Positions 27,747-37,014 of a DNA stretch of 64,000 nt are shown here, piece by piece. The stretch is from Thalassovita litoralis (GTDB lineage Bacteria; Pseudomonadota; Alphaproteobacteria; Rhodobacterales; Rhodobacteraceae). A model generated the notes under the pieces. The model saw nothing but the letters and a program-made list of their open reading frames with translations. It did not search any database and was not told where the DNA came from. The stretch spans positions 124,001 to 188,000 of the forward strand of contig NZ_FXTO01000004.1 in assembly GCF_900182725.1 (NCBI RefSeq), written 5' to 3'. The translations under genes were made by a program, and so were the position numbers. The stretch's first letter is position 1. Every line of letters starts with the position of its first letter.

Positions 27747-28313
27747 ATGTCTGACGATGAAATCATGATCGACACCGATGATCTGTCGCGCCGCATGGAT
27801 GGGGCGATGAACGCCTTGCGCAACGAATTTGCCTCGTTGCGGACCGGGCGGGCGTCCAGTTCCATGTTGGACCCGATCCATGTTGACGCCTATGGCCAGA
27901 TGACGCCGATCAACCAGCTTGGCACCGTGAACGTGCCGGAACCGCGCATGGTGACGATCAATGTTTGGGATAAAAGCATGGTCAGCAAGGTGGAAAAGGC
28001 AATCCGCCAAAGCGGTCTGGGCATCAACCCGCAACTGAATGGCACCATCATCATGTTGCCGATCCCCGAACTGAACGAAGAACGCCGCCGCGAACTGACC
28101 AAGGTGGCCGGGGATTATGCCGAACGCGCCCGGATCGCCATCCGCAACGTGCGCCGCGACGGTATGGACCAGATCAAAAAGTCCAAAGCAAACGGCATGT
28201 CCGAGGATGACCAGAAATTCTGGGAAACCGAAGTGCAGGAACTGACCGACAAGCACATCGGGCTGGTCGATAAGGCGCTGGAAAACAAACAAGCCGAGAT
28301 TATGCAGGTCTGA
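27747..28313 (+). CDS. frr: Ribosome recycling factor
   Basis: Frr splits the post-termination ribosome together with EF-G. The 188 residues match the family, with [37 protein letters not shown] and the [20 protein letters not shown] segment. The C-terminal helix [21 protein letters not shown] is normal. Ribosome-binding site AAGGAAGAG lies upstream. It is 60 nt after pyrH and 17 nt before uppS. Confidence 0.98.
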   Translation: MSDDEIMIDTDDLSRRMDGAMNALRNEFASLRTGRASSSMLDPIHVDAYGQMTPINQLGTVNVPEPRMVTINVWDKSMVSKVEKAIRQSGLGINPQLNGTIIMLPIPELNEERRRELTKVAGDYAERARIAIRNVRRDGMDQIKKSKANGMSEDDQKFWETEVQELTDKHIGLVDKALENKQAEIMQV

Positions 28314-28330
28314 GACCGGGAAGGGGTCTT

Positions 28331-29056
28331 ATGACCGCCGTTGCAGCACAGCAATCGGGGCCACGCCACGTTGCCATTATCATGGATGGGAACGGACGTT
28401 GGGCGCAGGCGCGGGGCCGTCCGCGCCTGTTTGGCCATCATGCGGGTGCCCGCCGCGTTCGTGAAATCGTCGAGGCTTGTCCCGATCTGGGGGTGAAATA
28501 CCTGACGATTTTCGCCTTCTCGACAGAGAATTGGAAACGAACGCAGGTCGAAGTGGCCGGGCTGATGAGCCTGTTTCGCCGCTATATCACCAAGGAAGCG
28601 CGGGCGCTGTTCAACGAAGGCGTGCGTGTGCGGTTTATCGGGGATCGGGTGAAGCTGGATAAAAAGCTGATCGCGCTGATGGATGAACTGGAACAGATCA
28701 CCGCCGGGAATGACCGGGTGCATCTGACTATCGCGCTGAACTATGGCGGGCGGGACGAAGTGGCCCGCGCCACCAAGCGGCTGGCCGAAGATGTGGCGGC
28801 GGGGCGTCTGGACCCGGCCAAGGTGGACGAAGAAACCTTGCCCCGGTATCTGGATACTTGTGTGCTGCCTGATCCCGATTTGGTGATCCGCACCAGTGGC
28901 GAGGCCCGGATTTCCAACTTCTTGCTGTGGCAATCCGCTTATGCCGAATATGAATTTATTGACACGCTATGGCCCGACTTTACCGCCGAAATATTCGCGG
29001 GGATCGTCGGAAGCTACGCCGGGCGGGACCGGCGGTTTGGCGGGGTAAAGGTCTGA
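28331..29056 (+). CDS. uppS: Undecaprenyl diphosphate synthase
   Basis: UppS adds isopentenyl units to farnesyl diphosphate to make the C55 carrier used for peptidoglycan and O-antigen. The 241 residues contain the cis-prenyltransferase signature HVAIIMDGNGRWAQARGRPR with the catalytic Asp, FAFSTENWKRTQVEV, NYGGRDEVA and the C-terminal DLVIRTSGEARISNFLLWQ. It starts 17 nt after frr and ends 2 nt before cdsA. dxr, two genes downstream, supplies the isoprenoid precursor. Confidence 0.97.
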   Translation: MTAVAAQQSGPRHVAIIMDGNGRWAQARGRPRLFGHHAGARRVREIVEACPDLGVKYLTIFAFSTENWKRTQVEVAGLMSLFRRYITKEARALFNEGVRVRFIGDRVKLDKKLIALMDELEQITAGNDRVHLTIALNYGGRDEVARATKRLAEDVAAGRLDPAKVDEETLPRYLDTCVLPDPDLVIRTSGEARISNFLLWQSAYAEYEFIDTLWPDFTAEIFAGIVGSYAGRDRRFGGVKV

Positions 29057-29058
29057 CA

Positions 29059-29844
29059 ATGGCGACGAACTGGGATGATCTGGCGCCGCGTGTGATTTCT
29101 GCCGTGGGAATGCTGGCCGTGGGCGGCTTTGCGATCTGGCAAGGCGGGATGGTGTTCACGCTGCTGCTGGCGGCGGTCTGCGGATTGATGGCGTGGGAAT
29201 TGCTGCGCATGTTGCAGCCCGATACATCCGGTCTGGCCGTGCAGATGGGGCTGTTATCTGCCGTTGCTGTGCTGATCTCGGCGTTTCTGCCGCCCTTGTA
29301 CGTCTTGCCGGTGTTACTGGCACCGTCCTTGTCCGGTGTGGGGCGGTTGCACACGCACAAGGGGATTTTTGCGGCCTATCTGGCGGTGATCCTGCTGGCG
29401 GGTAAAGGCGCGATTTCCCTGCGGGTGGATCACGGTATGATCTGGACGCTGTGGCTGGTCGCTGTGGTGATCGTCACCGATGTGGCGGGATATTTTGCCG
29501 GGCGTCTGTTGGGCGGTCCGAAATTCTGGCCCCGTGTCAGCCCCAAGAAAACATGGTCCGGCACCGCCGCCGGATGGGTCGGGGCCGCGCTGGTGGCCTT
29601 TGGGTTCATGTCGCAAACCGGGGTTGGGGCGGGGCTGATTGTGATCAGTGTTGTGTTGTCCTTTGCCTCGCAAATGGGGGACGTGGCCGAAAGCGCGATC
29701 AAGCGGATGACCGGGGTCAAGGACAGTTCCAACCTGATTCCGGGGCATGGCGGGTTGCTGGATCGGTTTGACGGGATGCTGGGCGCACTGATGCTGTTCC
29801 TGCTGGCCAGTTTCGCGGGCTTCCCGCCGGTCACCACCCCATGA
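29059..29844 (+). CDS. cdsA: Phosphatidate cytidylyltransferase (CDP-diacylglycerol synthase)
   Basis: CdsA makes CDP-diacylglycerol, precursor of all membrane phospholipids. The 261-residue integral membrane protein has about seven hydrophobic segments and the C-terminal signature SAIKRMTGVKDSSNLIPGHG continuing GLLDRFDGM. The start is ATG 29059 (MATNWDDLAPRV), 2 nt after the uppS stop; the longer open frame overlaps uppS. It overlaps dxr by ATGA. Confidence 0.96.
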   Translation: MATNWDDLAPRVISAVGMLAVGGFAIWQGGMVFTLLLAAVCGLMAWELLRMLQPDTSGLAVQMGLLSAVAVLISAFLPPLYVLPVLLAPSLSGVGRLHTHKGIFAAYLAVILLAGKGAISLRVDHGMIWTLWLVAVVIVTDVAGYFAGRLLGGPKFWPRVSPKKTWSGTAAGWVGAALVAFGFMSQTGVGAGLIVISVVLSFASQMGDVAESAIKRMTGVKDSSNLIPGHGGLLDRFDGMLGALMLFLLASFAGFPPVTTP

Positions 29845-31016
29845 GACGCGTTTCCGTTTTCGGGGCCACGGGGTCCATTGGGCAAAACACGCTGGATCTG
29901 ATCGCCCGCGCCCCGGACGATTACGATGTGGTCGCGCTGACGGGCGGGCGCAATATCGCGCAACTGGCGCGTGATGCCGTGGCCTTGCGGGCGGATCTGG
30001 CCGTGACAGCGCATGTCGATCTGCTGGCGGATTTACAGGCGGCATTAGCTGGCAGCGGTGTCGAGGCCGCAGCCGGGCAGGGTGCCTTGCTCGACGCGGC
30101 CGCGCGGCCTGCGGATTGGGTGATGTCCGCCATTGTCGGCGCGGCGGGGCTGGCCCCCGGATTGGTGGCGCTGGAACAGGGGGCAACCCTAGCACTGGCC
30201 AACAAGGAATCGCTGGTGACGGCGGGGCCATTGTTGATGGAAACCGCCAGGGTGCACGGGGCGACCGTGCTGCCGGTGGACAGCGAGCATTCCGCGATTT
30301 TTCAAGCCTTGGTGGGCGAGGATATGGCGGCGGTAGAGCGCGTTATCATCACCGCCAGCGGTGGGGCGTTCCGCGATTGGCCGATAGAGAAATTGGCTCA
30401 GGCAACGTTGGAACAGGCGTCCTCGCATCCCAATTGGGACATGGGGCAGCGGATCACGATCGACAGTGCGTCCATGTTTAATAAGGCGATGGAAGTCATA
30501 GAAACCAAAGAGTTTTTTGGCGTCCAACCCGAACAGATCGAGGTTCTGGTACATCCTGAATCCATGATTCATGCCTTGGTGGGGTTCAATGATGGGGCGT
30601 TGATGGCCCATGTCGGTGCGCCGGATATGCGTCACGCGATTGGCTATGCCTTGCACTGGCCGGAACGCCGCCCGCTGCCGGTGGCGCGGCTGGATCTGGC
30701 GCAGATCGGGCAGTTGACGTTCCGCGCCCCCGATCCCGACCGCTATCCAGCGCTGCGACTGGCGCAAGAGGTTATGCAGACAGGCGGCATGATGGGCGCG
30801 ATTTTCAACGCGGCCAAGGAACGGGCGCTGGATGGGTTTATTGCCGGGCAGATCGGATTTTTGGATATGGCGCAGGTGGTCGAAGATGTGATGACACAAT
30901 TGTCATCCGATAATGGCCTTATTCGCGCCGGGTTTACTCTTGATAACGTTGCTTCAGCAGACCATCTGGCCCGTATACGGGCCGATCAGGTCATGGCAGA
31001 TAAAACAGGCAGATAA
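29841..31016 (+). CDS. dxr: 1-deoxy-D-xylulose 5-phosphate reductoisomerase
   Basis: Dxr converts DXP to MEP with NADPH, the committed step of the non-mevalonate isoprenoid pathway. The 391 residues start MRRVSVFGATGSIGQNTLDL with the NADPH-binding GATGSIG. Catalytic and metal-site segments include ALANKESLVTAG, VLPVDSEHSAIFQAL, ITASGGAFRDWP and SMFNKAMEVIETKEFF. The start overlaps the cdsA stop (ATGA, 29841-29844), so the two are translationally coupled. It ends 12 nt before rseP. Confidence 0.98.
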   Translation: MRRVSVFGATGSIGQNTLDLIARAPDDYDVVALTGGRNIAQLARDAVALRADLAVTAHVDLLADLQAALAGSGVEAAAGQGALLDAAARPADWVMSAIVGAAGLAPGLVALEQGATLALANKESLVTAGPLLMETARVHGATVLPVDSEHSAIFQALVGEDMAAVERVIITASGGAFRDWPIEKLAQATLEQASSHPNWDMGQRITIDSASMFNKAMEVIETKEFFGVQPEQIEVLVHPESMIHALVGFNDGALMAHVGAPDMRHAIGYALHWPERRPLPVARLDLAQIGQLTFRAPDPDRYPALRLAQEVMQTGGMMGAIFNAAKERALDGFIAGQIGFLDMAQVVEDVMTQLSSDNGLIRAGFTLDNVASADHLARIRADQVMADKTGR

Positions 31017-31028
31017 CGGGACAGGTCT

Positions 31029-32369
31029 TTGGATATTATTGGTGCAATCCCCGCTTTCGGTGGTTTTCTGACGACGGCATTGGCCTTTGTGATCGCGCTG
31101 TCAGTGATCGTGGCAATCCATGAATACGGGCATTACATCGTCGGGCGCTGGTCCGGCATCCATGCCGAGGTGTTTTCGCTGGGCTTTGGGCCAGTGTTGT
31201 TTTCGCGGGTCGATAAACGCGGGACGCGGTGGCAACTGGCGCTGTTGCCCTTTGGTGGCTATGTGAAATTTCTGGGCGATGCTAATGCCGCCAGTGGCCC
31301 CGACGAAGAAGCCGTGGCCCAACTGTCCCCCGATATGCGCCGTCACACCATGCTAGGGGCACCGTTGTGGGCGCGTACCGCCACCGTTGCGGCGGGGCCG
31401 GTGTTCAATTTCATTCTGGCGGTTGCGATTTTCACCGGCATCGGCCTGACGTCAGGTGTGGTCAAGGAACCGCTGACCGTGGGAACGATCCTGCCCACCC
31501 CGTATGAGGTGAACCTGCTGCCGGGGGATGAAATCGTAGCCATCGAAGGCCAGCGTCTGCCATCCGCCGATGGTGGGCCTTATGACGGGTTCATGGACGA
31601 CCTGCCGCTGCAAAACCTGCTGCGCTATACCGTGATCCGCGATGGGGCGGAACGGACCGTGACAGGCCCGCATCCTATGACCCCGATCATTTCCCAACTG
31701 GCCCCGCAATCTGCGGCTTATGACATCGACCTGAAAGTCGGCGACGTGTTCACCGCCGTGGATGGTCAGCCGATTCAGGTGTTTGAACAGTTGAAAGACG
31801 CCGTGGTTGCCGCCGAAGGTAAGCCGCTGAAAGTGACGGTGTGGCGGGATGGCCAGACCCTTGATTTCACACTGGCCCCGCGCCGGGTGGACGAACCGCA
31901 ACCCGGCGGTGGGTTTGAAACCAAATGGCGCATCGGCATTGTGGGCGGCATGTTCTTTGACCCCGCAACGGAATACGCGGGTCTGGGAACCGCGTTCCTG
32001 AATGGTGTGGGGATCACATGGGAAATCATGCAAGGGTCGGTTTCGGGCCTGTATCACATGATCACCGGCGCGATCAGCAGTTGCAACATGTCCGGCCCCT
32101 TGGGCATTGCCGAAGTTTCCGGTGCGATGGCCAGTCAGGGCACGCAAAGCTATATCTATTTCATCGGCGTTTTGTCCGCTGCGGTGGGGCTGCTGAACCT
32201 GTTCCCGATTCCGGTTCTGGATGGCGGACATCTGGTGTTTTACGCTTACGAGGCTGTCGTGGGACGTGCGCCCAGCGAAAAGGCCCTGCGTATTCTGATG
32301 ACAGTGGGGCTGGCGTTCATCCTGACCACGATGTTGTTCGCCCTGTCGAACGATCTGTTCTGCCCGTGA
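31029..32369 (+). CDS. rseP: Site-2 zinc metalloprotease RseP
   Basis: RseP cuts membrane-spanning substrates, such as anti-sigma factors, inside the bilayer. The 446 residues have the zinc motif HEYGH (about residues 31-35) in the first helix, two PDZ-like domains in the periplasmic middle (GTILPTPYEVNLLPGDEIVA; AAYDIDLKVGDVFTAVDGQP) and the second metal motif NLFPIPVLDGG (about 390-400) near the C-terminus. The only start that keeps the first helix is TTG 31029, preceded by GGGACAGG; no ATG fits before the HEYGH motif. The next unit is bamA, as in many proteobacteria. Confidence 0.95.
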   Translation: MDIIGAIPAFGGFLTTALAFVIALSVIVAIHEYGHYIVGRWSGIHAEVFSLGFGPVLFSRVDKRGTRWQLALLPFGGYVKFLGDANAASGPDEEAVAQLSPDMRRHTMLGAPLWARTATVAAGPVFNFILAVAIFTGIGLTSGVVKEPLTVGTILPTPYEVNLLPGDEIVAIEGQRLPSADGGPYDGFMDDLPLQNLLRYTVIRDGAERTVTGPHPMTPIISQLAPQSAAYDIDLKVGDVFTAVDGQPIQVFEQLKDAVVAAEGKPLKVTVWRDGQTLDFTLAPRRVDEPQPGGGFETKWRIGIVGGMFFDPATEYAGLGTAFLNGVGITWEIMQGSVSGLYHMITGAISSCNMSGPLGIAEVSGAMASQGTQSYIYFIGVLSAAVGLLNLFPIPVLDGGHLVFYAYEAVVGRAPSEKALRILMTVGLAFILTTMLFALSNDLFCP

Positions 32370-32384
32370 TCTGATGATCTGATC

Positions 32385-32420
32385 GGGGCGCATGTCGGCG
32401 GAATGCCGCCATTGCGCCCC
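32385..32420 (+). terminator. Hairpin after rseP, possible terminator or RNA-stability element
   Basis: A strong two-part hairpin: outer GGGGCGCA (32385-32392) with TGCGCCCC (32413-32420) and inner GGCGG/CCGCC. It lacks a U-tract, so it may be a stability or partial-termination element. Confidence 0.4.
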
Positions 32421-32487
32421 AGTTCCGCCTTATTCGCGCGTTAGCCATTCAGGGACAGTTTGAAATAACGCTCTGAAGGCTGGAAAG

Positions 32488-32613
32488 ATGCAAACGATTC
32501 AAAACGGAACACGCGGTTTGAGCCTGCTTTTGTTGCTCAATTGGGATCGGATTCTTGTGGTTGGTGCCCTGACGCTGGCGATGGTCGCCGGGGCGTATTG
32601 GCGCACGTTCTAA
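32488..32613 (+). CDS. Small membrane protein ORF (41 aa) between rseP and bamA
   Basis: ATG 32488, preceded by TGGAAAG, opens a 41-codon frame ending TAA 32611-32613. The product starts with a polar stretch (MQTIQNGTRG) and contains hydrophobic segments LSLLLLL and LVVGALTLAMVAGAYW around a central NWDR, ending RTF. The composition suggests one membrane span or a short hairpin. I have an impression of similar small proteins in Rhodobacterales but cannot name a family. Its place between two envelope genes suggests an envelope role (inference). Confidence 0.5.
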   Translation: MQTIQNGTRGLSLLLLLNWDRILVVGALTLAMVAGAYWRTF

Positions 32614-32717
32614 ATCTTTGCCGTCCGGCCTATCTAATGCGCCCATTGGTTCACTCCGGTGGGCGTTTTGCCGTTTTGACAAGACGGGTCTTTCCCGATA
32701 CTCAGGTTGGTAATGGG

Positions 32718-35099
32718 ATGTCTGACTGGGTTAACCGAATGACCAATTCAACGGGCGGGCGGCGTCTGTGCCGCGCCGAAAATTACGTTCAATTGCGCCG
32801 GTTCGGCGTGGTGTTTTTTCTTTTGTTTGCAATGGCTTTTGCGGCTCTGCCACAGCACGCAAGCGCGCAAAGCTATCGATTCACATCGGTGCAGATCGAA
32901 GGCAATCAACGGATCGGTGGGGATGCAATCCTGACCTACGCGGGAATCGCCCGCGGTAAGACGGTGAGCGCGGCAGAACTGAATGACGCCTATCAACGGA
33001 TCGTTGGCAGCGGTCTGTTTGAAAAGGTCGAAATCACCCCGCGCGGCAATACTTTGGTGATTGCCGTTCGCGAATATCCCACGATCAACCGTATCTCGGT
33101 CGAAGGGAACCGCCGCCTGAAAGACGATGCCCTGACCGCTTTGATTGAATCCAAACCGCGCCGCGTGTTCAGCCCGTCGGTCGCCGAAGCGGATGCCGCG
33201 ATCATCGCCGCAGCCTATAACCAAGAAGGGCGCCTGTCCGCAAAGGTCACGCCCCGCATCATTCGCCGTAGCGACAACCGGGTAGATGTGATTTTCGAGG
33301 TGTTCGAGGGCGGCGTGATCGAGATCGAGCGGCTCAGTTTCGTGGGCAACGAACAGTTCAGCGACGGCCGTTTGCGACGTGTCTTGTCCACGAAACAGGC
33401 CGGTCTGCTACGCAGCCTGATCCGTGCGGACACGTATATTCCTGACCGGATCGAGTTCGACAAACAAGTGTTGCGCGATTTCTATCTGTCGCGCGGCTAT
33501 GTCGATATGCGGATCACCGGGGTGAATGCCGAACTGACCGAAGAGCGCGATGCGTACTTTTTGGTTGTGAATGTGCAGGAAGGCCAGCAATTCAAATTCG
33601 GCAACATCACCACCACTTCGGAAATCAACGATGCGGACGCCGAAGAGTTTCAGGCTGCACTGAAAATCAAATCCGGTGTGGTCTATTCTCCGTCTCTGGT
33701 TGAAAACTCGATTGCACGGATGGAACGTCTGGCGCTGAAAAAAGGCCTGAATTTCGTTCGGATCGAACCGCGTATCACCCGGAACGAACGCGACCTGACG
33801 CTGGATGTGGAGTTCGTTCTTAGCCGTGGGCAGCGTGTTTTCGTGGAGCGGATCGACATCGAGGGTAACACCACCACGCAAGACCGCGTGATCCGTCGCC
33901 AGTTCCGCATCGTCGAGGGCGACCCGTTCAACCCGCGTGAAATCCGCCAGAGCGCCGAACGTATCCGCGCCTTGGGGTTCTTTGAAAAAGCCGATGTTCA
34001 GGCGCGCGAAGGATCCTCGCCGGATCAGGTGATCGTGGACGTGGATGTGATCGAAAAACCCACAGGGTCGTTGTCCTTTGGCGGTAGCTATTCGACCAAT
34101 GGCGGTTTCGGTCTGCTGATGAACCTGAAAGAGGATAACTTCCTTGGGCGTGGGCAAAAGCTGTCGCTGTCCATGTCGGGGGCTTCGGACAATGCGATTT
34201 ACGGCCTGCGGTTTACCGAACCGGCATTTTTGGGCCGTGATGTCCAATTCGATTTCGACATCAGCTATCGCGAAACCGAAAGCAACTACGCCAACTATGA
34301 CACCAATATTGCCTCGTTTAGTCCGGGCTTTACCTTCCCGCTCAGCGATAATGGCCGTCTGGGTCTGTATTACGCCGCCCGTTGGGGCGAAATGAAAGCA
34401 GCGGATGGCGCGACCACTGGCGGCATCGTGGATTCGGAAATTGCGCAGGCCGGGCTTTGGTCCAGTTCTGTCGGCTATAAATACACCTTCGATTCCCGTC
34501 GCACCGGATTGAACCCGAATGCGGGCTGGCTGTTTGAATTCGGTCAGGAACTGGCCGGTCTGGGTGGCGATTCCGAATTTGTCAAAACCACCGCCAAAGC
34601 CGTGGCGCAAACCAAGGTTATGCACGAAGAGGTGACATTGCGCGCATCGCTGGAAGCGGGGATGCTGAACTATAGTGGCACCACGACCGGGCGTTCGATT
34701 GATCGTTTCCAGATCGGATCGGGGATCATGCGCGGGTTTGAACCCGATGGTATTGGCCCGCGTGAATATGACTCGGGCACTGGCGTCAACGACTCGCTTG
34801 GCGGCGACATGTTCGCTGTCGCACGTCTGGAAGCAGAATTCCCGCTGGGGCTGCCCGAAGAATACGGCGTGACCGGCGGCCTGTTCTACGACATCGGGTC
34901 TGTCTGGGGGCTGTCCAACAGCGGCGCGGCAACCGGATCTGTTCTGTACGAGGATTTCTCGGCCCGCCATGTAATCGGGATGACGATCTTCTGGACGACC
35001 CCCATCGGGCCGCTGCGCTTCAACTTCTCGAAGGCGCTGCGCAAGGAAGATTTCGATCAGGAACAAACCTTCAACGTTTCTATTGCGACGACGTTCTGA
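32718..35099 (+). CDS. bamA: Outer membrane protein assembly factor BamA
   Basis: BamA is the essential pore of the complex that inserts beta-barrel proteins into the outer membrane. From ATG 32718 it is 793 residues. A long basic n-region precedes the hydrophobic signal (VVFFLLFAMAFAALPQHASA), cleaved near ASAQ. Five POTRA repeats follow (for example FTSVQIEGNQRIGGDAIL; NRISVEGNRRLKDDAL; IERLSFVGNEQFSDGRL; FVERIDIEGNTTTQDRVI). The barrel includes the RGF-type motif IMRGFEPDGIGPREY and ends in Phe (ATTF). An in-frame ATG at 32739 is an alternative start. The stop overlaps the skp start (TGATG). Confidence 0.96.
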   Translation: MSDWVNRMTNSTGGRRLCRAENYVQLRRFGVVFFLLFAMAFAALPQHASAQSYRFTSVQIEGNQRIGGDAILTYAGIARGKTVSAAELNDAYQRIVGSGLFEKVEITPRGNTLVIAVREYPTINRISVEGNRRLKDDALTALIESKPRRVFSPSVAEADAAIIAAAYNQEGRLSAKVTPRIIRRSDNRVDVIFEVFEGGVIEIERLSFVGNEQFSDGRLRRVLSTKQAGLLRSLIRADTYIPDRIEFDKQVLRDFYLSRGYVDMRITGVNAELTEERDAYFLVVNVQEGQQFKFGNITTTSEINDADAEEFQAALKIKSGVVYSPSLVENSIARMERLALKKGLNFVRIEPRITRNERDLTLDVEFVLSRGQRVFVERIDIEGNTTTQDRVIRRQFRIVEGDPFNPREIRQSAERIRALGFFEKADVQAREGSSPDQVIVDVDVIEKPTGSLSFGGSYSTNGGFGLLMNLKEDNFLGRGQKLSLSMSGASDNAIYGLRFTEPAFLGRDVQFDFDISYRETESNYANYDTNIASFSPGFTFPLSDNGRLGLYYAARWGEMKAADGATTGGIVDSEIAQAGLWSSSVGYKYTFDSRRTGLNPNAGWLFEFGQELAGLGGDSEFVKTTAKAVAQTKVMHEEVTLRASLEAGMLNYSGTTTGRSIDRFQIGSGIMRGFEPDGIGPREYDSGTGVNDSLGGDMFAVARLEAEFPLGLPEEYGVTGGLFYDIGSVWGLSNSGAATGSVLYEDFSARHVIGMTIFWTTPIGPLRFNFSKALRKEDFDQEQTFNVSIATTF

Positions 35100-35692
35100 T
35101 GCGTATCTATCTGGAAAAAGGGCTGGCCATGCTGGCCCTTCTTCTTCTGCTGACCACTGGTGCCACGGCACAAGAGGGTGGTTCGATTGTCCAAAGCCCG
35201 GTTCTGACCATTGATTCCGACAGGATGTTTGCTGCATCGGCGTTCGGTCAGCGCGTGGCACAGGATTTTGAAGCCCAAGGTAAGGTTCTGGAAACGGAAA
35301 ACCGCAGGATCGAAGCGGAACTGATTGCCGAAGAAAAGGATCTGACCACCAAGCGGGCGACCTTGCCGCCCGAGCGGTTCCGCGCCTTGGCGGACGCTTT
35401 CGATGCCAAGGTGGAAACGATCCGCAGCGAACAAAACGCCAAAACCCGCGCTTTGACCCAAACCACGGACACGGCCCGGCGGCAATTTTTGATCGCGGCG
35501 CGGCCTGTTTTGGAACAGCTTATGCAGGAAACCAACGCGGCTATCATCGTTGAGCGCCGCTCCATTTTCTTATCGGCACGGGCAATCGACATTACCGATC
35601 TGGCAATAGAGCGGCTGAACGCCCAGATCGGCGATGGCAGCGATTTACCCAAGCCGGATCAGGCCACGGATACCCAATCTGATCAGGAATAG
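35099..35692 (+). CDS. skp: Periplasmic chaperone, Skp/OmpH family
   Basis: Skp holds unfolded outer-membrane proteins in the periplasm for delivery to BamA. The 197 residues begin with a signal peptide (LAMLALLLLLTTGATA). The mature part has the OmpH pattern: VLTIDSDRMFAASAFGQRV, then long charged helices (residues about 55-150) rich in Glu, Ala and Arg that form the tentacles. A final AIDITDLAIERLNAQ segment is typical of alphaproteobacterial members. ATG 35099 overlaps the bamA stop. E. coli places lpxD between skp and fabZ; it is absent here. Confidence 0.85.
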   Translation: MRIYLEKGLAMLALLLLLTTGATAQEGGSIVQSPVLTIDSDRMFAASAFGQRVAQDFEAQGKVLETENRRIEAELIAEEKDLTTKRATLPPERFRALADAFDAKVETIRSEQNAKTRALTQTTDTARRQFLIAARPVLEQLMQETNAAIIVERRSIFLSARAIDITDLAIERLNAQIGDGSDLPKPDQATDTQSDQE

Positions 35693-35758
35693 CCGTCACG
35701 CTTGCCCAGACCTGCTGGTGTTGGTACTGGAAAGCCAAGGAAAAGAAAGGACCACGCC

Positions 35759-36223
35759 ATGTCAGAGCAGCTTTTGAGCGCGGATATCGCCTTGATCCAG
35801 CGGATCATTCCACATCGTTACCCGTTCCTGTTGGTGGACAAGGTGGTGGATATTGACGGGATTAAGTCCGGTCGCGGCATCAAAAATGTCACCATGAACG
35901 AACCGCATTTTCAGGGGCATTTCCCCGGAAAGCCGATTATGCCCGGCGTGACCATCATCGAGGCAATGGCGCAAACCGCTGCAATCATGGTGGGGACCGC
36001 GCTGGATATGGCCGACAAAAACATGCTGGTTTACTTCATGGCCATCGACAAGGCCAAGTTCCGCCGCATGGTCGTGCCCGGTGATGTGCTGGAACTGAAC
36101 GTCACCACCACGCGCGGCAAACCCGGCGGCAAGGTCTGGAAATTCTCGGGGGTGGCCACGGTCGAAGGCGAAATGGCCGCCGAGGCTGAATTTACCGCCA
36201 TGATGGATCTGGGGCAGGAGTGA
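35759..36223 (+). CDS. fabZ: 3-hydroxyacyl-ACP dehydratase FabZ
   Basis: FabZ dehydrates 3-hydroxyacyl-ACP in fatty acid elongation. The 154 residues show the family pattern: [17 protein letters not shown], then [15 protein letters not shown] with the catalytic His, and EAMAQTAAI with the catalytic Glu. The ATG at 35759 follows AAAGAAAGGA; the longer open frame starts in the skp-fabZ gap and is not conserved. It competes with LpxA for hydroxyacyl-ACP, and lpxA starts 5 nt later. Confidence 0.97.
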   Translation: MSEQLLSADIALIQRIIPHRYPFLLVDKVVDIDGIKSGRGIKNVTMNEPHFQGHFPGKPIMPGVTIIEAMAQTAAIMVGTALDMADKNMLVYFMAIDKAKFRRMVVPGDVLELNVTTTRGKPGGKVWKFSGVATVEGEMAAEAEFTAMMDLGQE

Positions 36224-36228
36224 CGCGC

Positions 36229-37014
36229 ATGAGCGTTGATATTCACCCGTCTTCGATTGTCGATCCCGGTGCCGTGCTGGGCGAGGGCGTGAAGATCGGC
36301 CCGTTTTGTATCGTGGGGCCGAATGTGGTTCTGGGCGATCGGGTTGAGCTGAAAAGCCATGTCGTTATCACTGGCCGAACCGAGGTGGGGGACGACACTG
36401 TTATTTTTCCCTTTGCCGTGATCGGGGAAATTCCGCAGGATTTGAAGTTCAACGGCGAAGAAACCCGCCTGAGCATCGGGAAACGTAACCGTATCCGCGA
36501 ACATGTCACCATGAACACCGGCACCGAAGGCGGCGGCGGATTGACCAAGGTGGGCGATGACGGGCTGTTCATGGCGGGCTGTCACATTGCCCATGACGTG
36601 ATCCTTGGGGATCGTGTGATCGTGGTGAATAACGCGGCTTTGGCCGGGCATTGTCAGGTTGGGGATGATGTGATCATCGGCGGGCTGTCTGGCGTTCACC
36701 AATGGGTACGGATCGGGCAGGGTGCTATCATTGGCGCGGTGACGATGGTCACGGCCGATGTGATCCCTTATGGTCTGGTGCAGGCCCCGCGCGGGGAACT
36801 GGATGGGTTGAATCTGGTTGGACTGAAGCGTCGCGGCGTCGCGCGGGCGGATATTTCTGCGCTGCGGGATGCGTTGAAGCGACTGGCCTCGGGCGACGGG
36901 GCATTTCAGGATCGCGCCCGCGCTTTGGGGGATGATACCCAAAGCGATTATGTGCGCCAGATTGTCGAGTTTGTGACTGGTTCCAGTGATCGGTCTTTCC
37001 TGACACCGAAATGA
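36229..37014 (+). CDS. lpxA: UDP-N-acetylglucosamine O-acyltransferase
   Basis: LpxA performs the first step of lipid A synthesis, moving a 3-hydroxyacyl chain onto UDP-GlcNAc. The 261 residues are a left-handed beta-helix built from hexapeptide repeats (VLGEGVKIGPFCIVGPNVVL and similar). The catalytic His is expected in MAGCHIAHDVILGD. A helical C-terminal region (about 190-261) completes the family architecture. ATG 36229 is preferred (MSVDIHPSSIVD); a GTG at 36220 is possible. Its stop overlaps the lpxI start (ATGA). Confidence 0.97.
   Translation: MSVDIHPSSIVDPGAVLGEGVKIGPFCIVGPNVVLGDRVELKSHVVITGRTEVGDDTVIFPFAVIGEIPQDLKFNGEETRLSIGKRNRIREHVTMNTGTEGGGGLTKVGDDGLFMAGCHIAHDVILGDRVIVVNNAALAGHCQVGDDVIIGGLSGVHQWVRIGQGAIIGAVTMVTADVIPYGLVQAPRGELDGLNLVGLKRRGVARADISALRDALKRLASGDGAFQDRARALGDDTQSDYVRQIVEFVTGSSDRSFLTPK

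Noticed and set aside
33408-35261. A 617-codon minus-strand open frame opposite bamA
   Set aside because: Antisense to bamA and skp, of atypical composition, with no recognisable domain.
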